Source: Ophiobolus disseminans
Taxonomy: Eukaryota > Ascomycota > Dothideomycetes > Pleosporales > Phaeosphaeriaceae
Direction of reading: 5' to 3'
DNA: 64,000 nt
NCBI GenBank assembly: GCA_010093685.1
Contig: MU006221.1
Coordinates: forward strand, 1,333,491 to 1,397,490
In this document: positions 1 to 13,100 of the stretch, one piece after another
Numbering within the stretch: the stretch's first letter is position 1
Layout: every line of letters starts with the position of its first letter
Program-made: the position numbers and the translations under genes
The notes under the pieces: model-generated
Database searches by the model: none
What the model saw: only the letters and a program-made list of their open reading frames with translations
Told to the model about the DNA's origin: nothing

Positions 1-1
1 C

Positions 2-982
2 ACATATCAAATTGAGGTCTTTGACGACCCACACGGCATGCGCGAGGCCAACTACAGCCCGAAGCTGAGCAAGTTGTTCGAAGCGTTAAAGGCCGGCAAG
101 AAGGCAACGTTCAAAAAGTTCATCGTGAACATGTGCAAGCATGTCGATTTCAATCCTTCGAGACTCGATGCCAAGGGAACTATGCCCGACTCTGTGCTTT
201 TCGCTCGCTTCTGCCTGGAGAACCTGGCATTGTTAGATTTCTCGAACCTCGAGGAGCTATCGGTGTGTCTCAACGCGGTGGAAGCCATCGTGCTAAAGTC
301 CACTGGTCCAGCCGTGGCTTTGGCCATTGAGACGGAAATGCCCAAGCAATTTGTCTTTGCAGACCAGCCACCAACCCCGGACATGCTACAGCAGCAGCTT
401 GCTGACGCCTCCGGGACGGACGAAACATTCGCATCGTTCTTGGGCTCAGCTCCTACAACTTCACAGCTCGCACCGTCTACAATTGGTGACACTCGACTTC
501 GCCAAATTACTGTTGCTTGCATGATCCTCCAAATGGTCTGGGAGACACGAACCTTCATCCGCCGCTGCTACAACGTGCACAAGTTCAACGGACGGATCCC
601 GCAGAAAGAGTACGCCAAACCCGCACAACGCAATAATTTTGTCTCCGGGAAAGAACTCTGGGAACACCTGACGCCGATCATGACCGCCCTCGACAACCGC
701 GAGTCCATGATCAAGACGTGCTACGACTTCGCCGAACTGCTAGAGGTTGACCGAGAAGCGCAAGTTGGTGAGGAGGGCGACGAGAACGACCTTGGTGCAG
801 GCTACGAAACACCAACCGAGGGTGACGATGCGAATGGCGCATCGTTCCCCACCAGCGGCCGTGGCAGGAAGAGGAAGAGCAACGTGAGCTTGAGCAATAC
901 ACCAAAGAAGCAGCGCGGTCGGCCGGCGAAGAGCAAGAAGAGGAATTCAAGAACGCCGGATGGCGATGGCGATTCAGACTAG
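2..982 (+). CDS. Cohesin loader Scc2/Mis4/Nipped-B, C-terminal end (5' truncated by window)
   Basis: Open frame from the window edge to a TAG at 980-982, giving about 326 residues of C-terminus. The stretch with LARFCLEN-like and FSNLEELSVCLNAVEAIV motifs (about residues 60-110 of what is visible) matches the end of the HEAT-repeat C-terminal domain of the NIPBL/Scc2 family, from memory of that family. Scc2 works with Scc4 in the nucleus to load cohesin on chromosomes. The last ~80 residues are acidic and then basic, with AT-hook-like RGRKRK and RGRPAKSKK motifs, consistent with DNA or chromatin contact. No intron is needed in the visible part. The frame is already open at base 2, so the true start lies upstream of the window. 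The main alternative would be another HEAT-repeat chromatin protein. Confidence 0.82.
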   Translation, partial: TYQIEVFDDPHGMREANYSPKLSKLFEALKAGKKATFKKFIVNMCKHVDFNPSRLDAKGTMPDSVLFARFCLENLALLDFSNLEELSVCLNAVEAIVLKSTGPAVALAIETEMPKQFVFADQPPTPDMLQQQLADASGTDETFASFLGSAPTTSQLAPSTIGDTRLRQITVACMILQMVWETRTFIRRCYNVHKFNGRIPQKEYAKPAQRNNFVSGKELWEHLTPIMTALDNRESMIKTCYDFAELLEVDREAQVGEEGDENDLGAGYETPTEGDDANGASFPTSGRGRKRKSNVSLSNTPKKQRGRPAKSKKRNSRTPDGDGDSD

Positions 983-2166
983 GAGCCCTGATCGCGTCTG
1001 TCATCGGAGCGAAGAGAGGCAAGGGAAAGGACGCTTTGCTTCAACGACGCAACGTTTCGAGCTAGGCACTCGCTGCACACACCACCGCGACAGCCAAGCG
1101 CACCAAAAAAGTCTTCGGCAAACATATACTTTCCCAGCATTTCATCGGCGTTCAAAAAGGCGGTGTTTACGGGAGATACCCCTTAGCATAGCGCAAGGCT
1201 CATGCATTCGGCGTTGATCTTTTCTTACGTGGGTGTATTGTAGTTTTGTTTATGCATACCATTTACGATGTGCACATTCGTATACTTTTGGCATTTAAGC
1301 ATTAGCATATCTTATTCGAATTCCAAGCCTCGTTTTGCGATTTGTGTATGTACTGTGGAGGTGGTGCGCAGGAGTGAGTGCGTGTGTGCGGAAGTGGAGT
1401 GTAGTTCTAGTTTGAAGAGAAGAAAAGATATTGGTGATTAACTACTTGAGACGTACGCGGTTTTGCGAGGTTGCCTTGTGGGTCAGCGGTTCGTCGTGAT
1501 AAATTCATTGCGCGCTGTGGAAACTAAGTCGAGCTTTCGCATAGCATTGCAACGTCGATAGGCCTTTCAGGGTGCTCGTGTACATAAATACAATATTTAA
1601 TAATTTTCTCTCAAGGTACAGAACCCCACCCGATAACGACGACGCTAATCTAGAGGAGTTGGTGAGGCCGAATGATGGACGTGAGTTCGAGTTCGAGCTG
1701 AGATGACTTCTCTTTTTGGGATTTTTGTTGCCTTTTTTTAGAATATATGGGGGCTCCGCTTAGACTGTTGGGGATGGGATTTGGCAAAGGGGGTTGTGGC
1801 AGTGGGCGTGGGGAGTAAGACAATGGTGAGGTTAAATCTTGGATCGGCCATCGCAAGTTACCTACGGGATATTGAGATGTAGTGAGCTAGCTTGGTCAAA
1901 ACACAGAGCCGCTACTGCCCTCTGCCTTTCTCTGAAGTTGGTCATACGAACAGCAAAACATAAGGGACAAGGAATAACAAAATAGCGCTATTTTCTTATA
2001 TCCAACAAGCTTTTCTATGTTCTGCACCTTTCTCCAACTACTCCTATCACATATCATCACATACCGTGCCGTTCCTAGTCAACATTTTCCCAGCAACACC
2101 AAGCGTACAAATACATGGCCCCATCTACAGGCACTAAATGAGTGTAACACACCCAGACTTCAAAAT
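983..2166. other. Convergent intergenic stretch, no gene seen
   Basis: 1.18 kb between the ends of two convergent genes. It should hold both 3' UTRs. The bases are AT-richer than the flanking exons, with T-rich and AATAAA-like runs near 1580-1600. The short frames here have no family resemblance and no splice partners. Confidence 0.6.
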
Positions 2167-3039
2167 CTAAGCCCTCACAAGCGGACTCCCCTCCGCCAAA
2201 TCCTTGCCCTCGCTATCACTGCCCGCCACACTCGTCGACGTAATCGCCCGCTCAATGACCTTGTTCCTCTTCATCGACGGCGGCGTCCTTACCGCGTCAT
2301 CTACATGTCCACCAACCGTATCCTGCATCTCGAAGCCCTCGCTCAGGTTCAGCGTCTGGAGCGATGAAGACTCGGTTTTCTTGCCTTCAAAGTCGAACTC
2401 GAGGTTCAGCGTCATGAACGATTCGTCCAAGCCTTTGTGTTCGCGCTCGAGGTCCTCGTACACCTCTCCGCCGTCAGTGTCGATGCTGTTGCGCTCCGGA
2501 CGGTCCCACATGCTCTTCATGCGCGCGGCGGGCGGGGAGGACTCGTTGTGGCGCTGGCACGGGGGCGTGGGTATGGCGCTGGGGAGGTTTGTGGATGCGG
2601 CGTTGAGCAGGGCGACGGAGGGTTCGCGGGAGGAGGGGCGCGAGGATGGGCTGAGGGAGGGGGAGGGCGATTCTGTGGGTGAGGGAGGGCCGGCGGGTGG
2701 GTAGGATGGAGGCTGGGACTGGAGGTCAAGCAGGTACATTGCGTCGCTGGAGGCCTTTTCGCGGATGTATTTCCGTTCGGCGTCGGTGAGGCCGGGGAGG
2801 GCGTCGGAGATGTCGACGCGGCAGACGTTGGTTGGAGATCCCTTTTGGAGGGGTTAGCTTGGAGGGTGGGAGCATAGAGAGGTTGATAGGATGTCGAGTG
2901 ACTCTCTGACAGGCTTTCGGCTACTCTGGAGTTCTGTGGGAGCGGTGGTACTTGCAATATCCAGCGAGAACTTCTGGTCGCGCTTGCTGCAACAAAGCAG
3001 TGCCCGCCGAAACCTCACAATAAGTTTCTGGAATGACAT
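2167..3039 (-). CDS. Conserved fungal protein of unknown function with N-terminal double cysteine; GC-AG intron
   Basis: Two exons, 3039-2956 and 2841-2167, give about 252 aa. Residues 1-28 begin MSFQKLIVRF and contain ALLCCSK, a basic region with a cysteine pair that could be palmitoylated. After the intron, the segment from VDISDALPGL through ERKYIREKA is the conserved core I associate with an uncharacterised Pezizomycotina family. The rest is Pro/Ser-rich low complexity and then an acidic C-terminal half. The intron begins GCAAGT and ends CAAAAG after a GCTAAC branch site. Only a GC donor keeps exon 1 (phase 0) in frame with exon 2; the overlapping GT two bases on would shift the frame. 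Function is unknown; a membrane-peripheral role is only an inference from the cysteines. Confidence 0.68.
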
Positions 3040-3983
3040 TCTGTTGAGCGGTATTGTTCGACTCGAATGTACGTTGTCAAGTTGGTTGACGCAAACAGAC
3101 ATGTGTAACGAGCGACAAGAACAACAAGCTAGCAATACAAGGACAATCAAGCTTAAGGACAAAGCGATGAAAGAATTACAACGCTCATAGCACGGAAGGA
3201 TTGAATCAAAACTATAAGACACGAGGCTGGGTGGTAATGAATGGCGGATGGGTGGAGTCTACGGTTGCAAGCTAGGAAAAGAATATAAAGGACACCGCAA
3301 GAGATCGGTTTCCTAAGCGACACGTTTGACAAAAGTTTCCACCGCGTGGCGTTTGCTCAGCCCTTGCGGTCGTTGTCCGATCTGTTATTCCATGAGCACA
3401 AATTCGCGACGCGGAAGCAGTAGCCGTGGGCCTTGGTATGTATTCCGTGAGAGTTGTGTTATTCGGAGGCTACGAAAAGTGAGCGATATTTAGAGATTTA
3501 CAAGAGAGCCATCATGATAGTGGCAGCCTTTTGAACAATCAGATGCTCTTTGCACTGGTGGAAGTTAATCTGAGTCTGTGACAGCGACTTTCGAGACATT
3601 TACTTCCAGATGAGGGATCTCGGCATCATCGCGTTTGTACCACCAACCCTTGCATGAAAAGACGTATTTTTCGTTCAGGTACCAGCAACGCGTGTTTCGG
3701 ACCCCACTCACAGTGTTCCGCCTTGCTGTATTCTGATGAGCTGTATATATGAGACTCGATGTTTCACATGTGCGAATAAAAATTGGCAGATAGTGTTGTT
3801 GTACGGAAAGGTTGTCCAAAGTGGCCACGCCAGATCAGGTGAGCACGCGAACGCGTCTTGCACCACTATGTAAAGACCTTTGGTTGGCGTTTCATGCTCC
3901 ATCATCAGTATTGAAATGATCATCTTCCCAAGGAGAGACACGCAACATGTTGAGTCACACTACCGTATCTTGTACGACAGAGC
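3040..3983. other. Promoter region of the unknown minus-strand gene, no gene seen
   Basis: 940 bp between the start of the 252-aa gene and the stop of the aldehyde dehydrogenase, both on the minus strand. It should hold the promoter of the former and the 3' UTR of the latter. Short frames at 3565-3941 lack any recognisable motif. Confidence 0.55.
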
Positions 3984-5488
3984 CTATTTCGGATAGTCCT
4001 TGACGTGGTAGCTCTTGAGCTTGACGAACTGGTCGAATCCAAACCTGCTCAGCGTCTGTCCCTTGCCAGAGTCTTTCCAGCCGACCCAAGCCAAGTCCTG
4101 TTCTTGTTAGTGACGCTCAAATCACGATCGTGACTGACTTACTGGTGCGGGGTAGTCGCATCGATTCACGAAGACCGTGCCAGCCTCGACATCTTCGATC
4201 AGCTCGTGACCTTTACCGACGTCCTTGGTCCATATGCTTGCTGTTAGTCCAAACTGGCTGTCATTCATCAATTTGATGGCTTCCGCGTCATCCTTGACCT
4301 TCATGACTGGTATGACTGGGCCAAAGGTCTCCTCAGTCATGACAGCCATGTCATGTGTGACACCCGTCAGTAGGGTCGGAGCTACGTAGTTGCCATCTGC
4401 AGGTGGGTTCTTGAACGTGTCGTTATCCGGGGTGGCGTCCTTGGCACCCTTCTCCAGAGCATCCTTGATGTGGGCCTGGATTGACTCGGCTGATCGTTTG
4501 GAGACCACGGGACCAACGTGCGTACTCTTGTCGAACGGATCGCCGAGTTTGTACCCTTTGAGAACATCCTGCACTGCCGATACGAACTCGTCGTGAATCA
4601 TCTCGTCAACGTATACGCGCTCTACGCTACAGCAGCTTTGGCCAGAGTTGAAGATAGAGCCATCCACGATCTCTTCCGCGGCCCACTTGACATCGACGTC
4701 TGCGCGTACATATGCAGGATCCTTGCCTCCAAGTTCAAGACCCACGCGGAGAGGAACACGATCATTGGCAGCACTCTGGACGGCCAGACCGTTAGCCACA
4801 GATCCGGTAAAGCATACCAATTGGATTTGCGGGGACCGAGCTATGGCCTCAATCTGAGTAATGGAGCCACTGTGGAATATCTGGAGCACACCATCAGGCA
4901 GTCCAGCCTCCTTGAAGATTTGCTGAATCTGCTCGGCGCTGGTTGGCGTCTGTGGCGAAGGCTTCAGTATCACCGAGTTGCCAGCGAGCAGAGCAGGTAC
5001 TAGCGAGTTGACGAGGGTCAAGTACGGATACTGCCAGCCGAGTTAGCATGCGAGAAGTAAATATAGCATTTTGCCACACGCACGTTCCACGGAAACAGAA
5101 TCAACACAGGTCCAAGCGGGACTTTCCTGATGTAGCGCTTGAATCCTTTCTCTGGCTCGCCTTCCGTATCCTTGAGGGTCTCTTCGCTGATTTTGAGTAG
5201 ATATTCGCCCCGCATGACAGCCGTGGTAATTTCCTTTGGGGTGTACGCGATGGGTCGACCCATCTGCTCGGTGATCTCTTTGCCCAACACATCCTGGCGC
5301 TCACCGAGTAACTTCAAAGCTTTCTTAACGATATCCTGTCGTTCAGCGAGCGATGTGCGCCTGAACGACTCGAAAGCCGCTGTGGCAGTTTTTGGTATAG
5401 ACTGGAGATCCGCATCTGAGAGCCCATTGCGAGTGAGGACTGCCTTGTTGGTGATGGGTGAGATCGTTGTGATCTTCTCGAGCGACAT
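3984..5488 (-). CDS. Aldehyde dehydrogenase (ALDH superfamily)
   Basis: Three exons, 5488-5084, 5030-4143 and 4097-3984, give 468 aa, a normal ALDH length. It oxidises an aldehyde to the acid with NAD(P)+; the substrate cannot be read from sequence. Visible family marks are the cofactor-binding FPWNYPY segment spanning intron 1, LKPSPQTP, FTGS, the general-base Glu near residue 234 in LELGGKDP, the catalytic Cys near residue 268 in FNSGQSCC, and EETFGPV. Introns have clean signals: GTGCGT..GCTAAC..GGCAG, and GTAAGT..CACTAAC..AACAG. The small last exon ends in DYPK, so no peroxisomal PTS1 tail. No N-terminal presequence, so probably cytosolic. The family looks closest to succinate-semialdehyde/general aldehyde dehydrogenases; the subclass is uncertain. 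Confidence 0.9.
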
Positions 5489-8400
5489 GTTGACGAATGC
5501 AGATGGGGCGTGACCTTTCGAATAGATTAAACGGGTTCAGAATCAGGTGTAGCGCGCCACCGTATTCAGTGTTGTTCGTCTTGATGAAGCAGCTAAATTT
5601 GAGTTGAGGCGTCGCACGACACCTCGTTACGCCGAATCGGATGACGTATAAGTGGCGCTAGCACAAATTTGTCATTTGAGTGGATCACACTTGGCAAATC
5701 CGTTTTCCACGTGCGCGTTCTTTCACGTCATTCCGTTCTACTTTTGCGGCCCAACAACTGTTAGCCACCGCTGTATACCATCCTCCATTATATCTGGCCA
5801 CGTGCACAATGATTGCGAAAGATCCCAGAAGCGGACAACATCACGATAGACTACGCCTCCGACCCATACTTTTGCGAGAGTCATCATCATCACCATGTAC
5901 CACCACATGGACGAGCAAGTGTAAGACTATGACCTGCTCATTGAATGTGTTAATCGAGGGGATGCTGGTGTAGTACCAGGATCGGGAGGGCCGGCAACCC
6001 TGGCTCAGTGAGGCCTCAGCTTCAAGTAAGCACACGTTCGGGCACAGGGAGCCTGGCATTTGCGAGCTTTATCGGTCGTCAGACTCAAGGCAGTCAGAAT
6101 TCTCCCCTGGTCTCGGTGCTCAAGCGAGCCGTTCACATTTTCGAAGGCCACCCACCAGTGCCCCATTGCGCTGGATCTTCGGAAATGAACTAGAAGCGTA
6201 CATCAACCAACTTTACAGCTTATATTTACTCTCGTGGACACCTGCACGGAGTTTGAACTCCTTTGAAAGAGCTTTCAGTATCCACAGTGTGGCATGTAGG
6301 TCCTAGAGGCTTTGTGGGAAGACATCCGGGCCTGCCAAAGACCCCGTCGGCCGATATCAGCATTACTACTTAGGTGTTGTTCCTATGAGCCAAAGTACAC
6401 AATGGCTTCCCGCTCACTCAAGGTTATCTGAAGTTGGCGGGTATCGCTTGTAGGATTTCCAGCTTTGCCACAAATAGGAGAAGACGCAAGGTTTTGTTCT
6501 CTTGTCTGAATACCCCATTTCAGCATCGCCGAGTCATGTTTCTGTCTCGCTAGTTCATCTGAGAGTGTTCACATATTCTCAGACGAGCAGGAAGGCCCGT
6601 AATTGCCTCCTGCCCTCTGGAACCGTCGAACCGTCTCCATCCTCGCAGGTGCTTCATTCGTGTAACCTACAGAATAAGGGCAATCAGGTCAGCCCGCGCA
6701 GACCCAAGCTGCACACAGCGCTTCTATGCAAGCCCACTTCATGCACTCCTTTTTGTTTGCACGGCTCCACATTGTCTTCGACCAGGAATACATCGCCAAT
6801 GCAAGGTTTGGCGTCCATTGCTGCACGAGCAATATCAGGAAATTTAACGAACCAACTTTGCGTCGGGCCTGGGGAGCCGCGAAGAACCTTGAGGTTCTCC
6901 TCCGATCAGCGAACTCCCACGCCATCGTGACCTACGATCTCATCAAAACTGTTTGGTTTGCAGCCACTTGCAGTCACCATGGCCTGATGGGCGCAACTCT
7001 GACACTACGAGGGTATTGCTTTGTCGTCGTCATTGTATTGACCTCTGGCATTCACGCCGTCAGCTGATACCTTGCGGCCCAGCCCGTGATCGGTAAAGAC
7101 TCACAAATCAGAGCCGGCTTCTGATCGAAAACTGGAGCAAAGTGCAGGGACGGTGCAGCCTTCTTGACGGCACTTTGAACCCATCGTCCTAAAAACGCAA
7201 TAGACCAGATAATACTGCATGGAGGCCACTGTCGTGGTGCATGAAATGGATGACTTCACAAGCTCAAGAGTCTAATGTCGTTCCACATCCGCAGCAAGGT
7301 ACATGATCAACGTGGCGGAAGGTACTCGGTATAGTCGAGGTTCATTGCACAACATGCTCGCCTTTACTGGAGCGTAGCTCGGGCAATTGTGGGACATCCC
7401 CTGGAGCAAGACCGACTGCGCAAGACGAGGTCCGAGGGGCGGTTCGTGGACCGTGAGACGATCCAACGTCTGTTCACCGCAGTGCCGTCTTCGGAGCCAT
7501 TGACTTGGGTCGAATCGCCCGTAGCCCCGCTAAATTTTCAGGATGATGTACTTGCGATATCCGTAAACCACACTGCAACTCGTCAGAGTACAGCTGGAGT
7601 AGTTCCGGATCTTTCCAATATCGTAATTGGTCCAGGTTGGACGCAATACGCACATGCACAGCCCCCTACTTTTCTAAGCTCTTGGATGCAGCTGTCCTTC
7701 AAGATGTCATGGCTGACAGGATTCACAACCGATCCCCGGCCCTTGCAGGTCTCAATGTCGCTTCTCGGCGTATCAAGAACAATGTAGTGGCGCCTTTCGT
7801 GGCGTGTACCCGTTCGCATCATTTGCAGCCCAGTAGGTAGCAGTCACCAGTACAGCATACAGCCCACTGCAAAAGAATAAAGAGATTGGTTCTTATCCCG
7901 TGTGTCACATCGGAGTCTATCACCTGTTCCTAATCAGGTGTAGCGACCAGGTTGCGTTCATGAATCTCGTTGGTATTTTTACTCATGGTAGATCAGACAC
8001 ATGGAAAGTCCCCGGTAACGGCAAAAGCGACCTGGAAAGTCTCATAATGGCGTCCCTTTTATTATCTTTGCTCAGAATGCATTTTGCTTTCCAAATTTTC
8101 AGCATAGAAGGACCGTAAGGACTAGCTTTGCACACGCCACACGCCAAATTCTTTTAGTTGTTGGTCACATTTCGCTAAACACCTTTAAGAAGAGCTCGAC
8201 GTCGAGGTCAGTTCTTGCAGTGAAGGAGGCCAAGCTGTTAGGAGGCGCCGCCGTACAGATGAGGAAGGGCACTAACCCTTAGGGTGCGGAGCGGTTCGCT
8301 CGACCTACATTCAGCAGCACCGTTCATCCTTCGTGACGGTTGGGATCGGTCGACCAACGGCCTCAAGATCTCGAGGCGCGAGTGGCTTCGCGCTATTGTC

Positions 8401-10100
8401 TCGATCGAATCCTACTGCAAGGTAGTAAGCCGACCATGCTTCGTTGGTAGACCAAGATCGCTAGCCATCCCGTTGAACGAACGGAGCGAGGCGTACCGTT
8501 GAAAAAGAAGGAACGACTTCTTCTTACATAGCACAATTCTTCTGCCCCGGCTCCGGTGCGGCCAATCGAAGTGCCACGCAGGCTAGGCCAGGCACATCGC
8601 CTGTTTGTGGTGCCGATACACTCTCATTTCGGACTTGCTGTCATTAGAAGGCGTTTTATAGCCCAGAATCCGTCCACGTCAGGCTCTCCCCAGATCCACC
8701 TTGGCATCCAGACCTTGACGTCTGCAGCTGATAGCTTCAAATGTGGAGAGCGCTCCATAACGTGCTTTGCCGAGTCTGCCACCCGATGCATTATCATGCA
8801 AATGCTCTATAGATTTACGGATTGACGCAAGCGATCGTTTCTGGGGTAACCTTGTTGCTGCTTCGGAAACCAATGGCCCAAACCGCATGGAAAGGTTTTG
8901 GAAGAGTGTGCGGCCGAAGCGTCGAGAGCCGGAGCATGATTCATGCCATCCGGCTCTGCTTCTGGTAGAATTGAGGATGAAAGCGGATCTTCGAGATGGC
9001 CGGTGGTAGGACTCATTTGCCAGGGGAGGCTATGACTGGCAGTTGTGGCGGGTAACGACGAGGATGGGTTGAAAGCGGGCACCATCAGCCAGGGGGAAGG
9101 GACTTGGGGCTCGTTACTCCGTGGTAGGTCGCGTAGAGAAGACCTTTGGTGGCTGCCAGGTCCCGTGTCGTCAGCAGGTTATGCTAGCTAGCGCACAGCG
9201 GGCGGCGGTCGCCAATCAGTGGCAGGGTTGTTTCTGATCGCTCAGCAACGAAAAACGGGCGTCGAGGTGGTGTGGTGGGCCCTGGTGCACTGGTACGAAA
9301 AGATACATGTGAGCCGGCATCGGTACGCCGCCTCTCTTAACGTGGGCTGCATATAGGGTCGGGATGGCACCGATCAGCCAATATCTTTTTTGATTGCGGG
9401 TCTAACCTGCGGCGAGCACCTTGGGGTGCGTCTATTCGAGCCCGCGGCACCGACGATCCAGCGGCTTTGTGGACTGTGCTCAGCGTGGTATGCTGGTGTG
9501 CAGCGGGATCCTGGCTGCGCAAGGGTGAATTGCTTGGACTGGTGACTGGGGGAACGGAAGGATGCAGAACCACCTTGACACTCCTGTGCACGCACGAGCA
9601 TCCGTGCCCTGCTGTCCATCTCGTTTGCAGCATGTGGTCCAGCGACTTTTTCTGACGCACGATGCAGCTGGACCCCGGAGACAGGATACTCTGCCCATGC
9701 CCGTCCGGTATTGGGCACCCTGCACCTCCAGGCACTGACGAACTGCGTTATACCCCGCCGACGACCACTAAGATCCAGCCTTGAAGCGGGACCAGCAGTG
9801 GCCGACAGCTATATTGTACCCTGGCGCACCGCAGTGGTCAAAAGAAGACCGTTGGACGACTGACCTGCATATATTGTTGACATCTTCTGAAGACGTATTC
9901 CAGCCCGGCGCTGAGCAACCCTCGATATCGCCAGCCTTGTGCCAGACCGTGCCGCTTTTTGCCACTATTCTGACATATCTCGCTGAGCATCCTCTCAACG
10001 GTCGCGACCCACCCGCCGCCATTGAGCCTCAAATTCTCTCTTGTCGAAAAGATTCGTGGTGGAGACGACCACGGGTCCCCGAATTCCACCAGTCACAGCC
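5489..10100. other. 4.6 kb without a supported gene; 3' part is the xlnR promoter
   Basis: Between the divergent starts of the aldehyde dehydrogenase (-) and xlnR (+). I found no frame with family resemblance, no coherent splice pattern and no RNA gene. A CAT-type microsatellite lies near 5880-5895. The last ~1-2 kb should carry xlnR regulatory sequence. The length is unusual in a window where most intergenic gaps are 0.3-1.2 kb. Confidence 0.5.
8841..9680. promoter_or_regulatory. Candidate CreA (SYGGRG) sites upstream of xlnR
   Basis: Matches to the 6-bp carbon-repressor consensus SYGGRG are seen at 8841-8846 (CTGGGG), 8929-8934 (CCGGAG), 9546-9551 (CTGGGG) and 9675-9680 (CCGGAG). CreA repression of xlnR is established in Aspergillus. 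These short degenerate sites occur often by chance, so this is only a hint. Confidence 0.25.
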
Positions 10101-13100
10101 ATGATGTCGACCAGTCTCCACCAGTACCCGTCGGCGTTCAGCCACCTCCCCACGCCGAACATGGTCGATCATCAACAACACCACCATCTTGCCGCGCAGC
10201 ATATGGGACCATCGCCGCTCGATACCCTTGCGCACACTTCGCAGTACGCAGCACTGCAATACCATCAAAATCGACATGTTTTGCCGAATGGGAAGGCAAT
10301 CGTCAAGCCCCATCGCTTGCCATATGCCAGCGGGCCAATAGCGCCGCGCAACCAGCGAGATATGCTCCACGAGCGATCAGGTCGCGGCAGTGCCACCTCA
10401 GGACCGGTACGACGCAGGATTAGTCGAGCCTGTGATCAATGTAATCAGCTCCGAACTAAATGTGACGGGCGACAGAGGTTCGTGACACACCGCCTGAATT
10501 GCAGCTTGAGGAGATGTGCTGACCTTGAATAGCTGCGCGCATTGTATAGGTATGTATGCATCTTTGCCCGACGACCACGGAATGGCTCAGCATAATGGCT
10601 GGAATCATGATCGTGTCGTTCTCATCGCAGCTTCTGGGGACTGCGCAAAATTGGCCTAGCCCAAACTAATGCCGCCCATCGACTTTCATCACCACCGTGC
10701 GACCTTACATGACATAGAAGCTAACGCAACGGCAGAATTTGGTCTGACATGCGAGTACATCCGGGAACGCAAGAAGCGCGGAAAGGCTTCGAGAAAAGAC
10801 ATCGCGCAACAGCAAGCCGCGGCGGCAGCAGCCGGCAAAGGCAGCCAGCCGTCCGAGGACTCTACTGCTGGAAGCCCACAGTCCCAGGACAAGTCTGCCG
10901 AGTCTGCTCACAACAGCAGTCCCAAGCTACCCGACGGCCAAAGACCACTCCCGGAACTGCCAGGCCGGTCAGCTAGCATGGTGACGACACGAGAGATGGA
11001 GCCAACGCAATCCTACCAGAGCCGAACGATGAGCATGAGTGCCGTCGACGGGCTTCCACAGAATGAAGTTCACCACCAATTGAGAGATCCTATGCAGTCT
11101 ATGCATCCTATGCAACCGCCACGGATACAGACTCAAGGACTATCGATGCACAACCCCATCCCAGAGTACACATCCATGGACGACTTTCATCGCAACCTCA
11201 CATACCAGTCGCCTCACCCTATGATGCAAAGCAACATGCATCCAATAGTTCCTTCCCATGGCATGGAATACTCTGACAGTCCTTATAGCATGATGAGCCC
11301 CCAAAGCGCGCAAGCACCCTCCAACCCCTTCAGGCTGCCCGAAGAGCATACCAACATGGGCTTCATAGGCCAGTCACCAGTTGCAGGCTCTCCGGGGTGG
11401 ATGTTGCCTTCCCCTTCAACGACCATGTACTCAGGCGCACCGCAAACCAATCCCTCTCAACAACTGAGATACCCTGTTCTCCAGCCCTTGGTACCACATC
11501 TCGCGAGCATCATGCCCGTGTCTCTGGCATGCGATCTGTTAGAGCTATATTTCCAGAGCTCATCGTCTGCATTCATGCAACCTGTTTCCCCTTATGTGCT
11601 CGGTTACGTGTTCCGAAAGCGCTCGTTCCTCCGATCCAACAACCCGCGACTGTGTAGCCCTGCACTCCTGGCTAGCATGCTGTGGATTGGATGTTTGACG
11701 AGCGAGTCACCCTACCTATCATCTTCGCCGTCTGCCAGAAGTCAACTATCGGAAAAGCTCATCAACCTCACTATCAGCCTCCTCAAGCCTCTTGTACACC
11801 AGACACCAGGCGGTACCGATTCAAGCCCAACAACTTTCACGAGCACAGGCATTGTCAATGGTGTCACAATGGGTGGATTCGGAATGCCAGCTCATGATTC
11901 GGAAATTGGTTTGCGTAAGTCTTTTTTCTCTATGTAGCAACTCTTGTGTTCATTGACTAACCATCAAAATGTAGCGGGAGCACCTGGAGGCCTTGACGAT
12001 GTGGCGACGTATATGCACCTTGCCATCGTTATCTCGGCTAGCGAGTACAAAGCCGCATCTCTCCGGTGGTGGAACGCTGCATGGTCACTCGCCAGGGAAC
12101 TCAAACTCGGCAAGGAAGTGCCTGTGACACCCCCACCCGAACCAAATGACGACGATGCCCAAGGAGACCTCGACTTGGGGCACATGGGCGGGACACATCC
12201 GAACGGGTCGAGTAGTCCTGTAGACTTTACCGAAGAGCAACGCGAAGAGCGCAGACGCATTTGGTGGCTTCTGTACACAGTCGACCGGTAAGTCATCTGC
12301 AACTCAACTTTTACATCCTTTTGCGCAGACACTGAGCAATACTCAGCCACCTAGCTCTTTGCTACAACCGACCTCTCTCATTGCTAGATGTCGAATGTTC
12401 AGGGCTCCTGCAGCCACTTGACGATAACGTATGGCAAGCTGGCGAATTCTTCGTGGACTCCGCTCAACCGTTGCCAGATTCCACATTTCGCCGACGAGGG
12501 CCTACCTTTGAGTGCACCGGGCACTCCATATTCGGATTTTTCCTTCCTTTGATGACAATCCTCGGTGAGATAGTCGACCTCAACTACGCAAGAAATCACC
12601 CGAGATTTGGCACGAAAACTGACTGGGACGATCATGCATTGGAGATCAGTCAGCAACTCGTAGCATATGGACGATCACTGCAAGAGCTTAGGAATCGCGC
12701 AATCAACGAGGCAAATGCAGAGGTCCTCGAGCCAGTGCCCCCGGGTACACCTTCCGTCAGATCTGTTAACTCTACACTCTCCCGAGCTCAAGAATCGTTA
12801 ATGCATGCTAAGATAGTCGAGGCTTACGGCACACACCTCATGCATACACTGCACATCTTGCTGAACGGCAAGTGGGATCCGATCTCACTCCTCGACGATA
12901 ACGATCTCTGGATATCTTCGCAGAGCTTCGTCGACGCTACCGGTCATGCTGTTTCAGCAGCCGATGCGTTGCACGAGATCCTTGAGCACGATCCCGATCT
13001 CAGTTTTATGCCGTTTTTCTTCGGCATATATCTCCTGCAGGGGAGCTTCTTGCTGCTTTTAATCGCCGACAAGCTGCAGGGAGAGGCAAATCCAAATATC

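Noticed and set aside
6225..6300. tRNA-like T-arm sequence (GGAGTTTGAACTCC)
   Set aside because: A short palindrome only; no acceptor stem, D-arm or anticodon arm can be folded around it on either strand.
7389..7822. Overlapping frames of 60-132 codons upstream of xlnR
   Set aside because: Neither strand shows family motifs or exon-like chaining.
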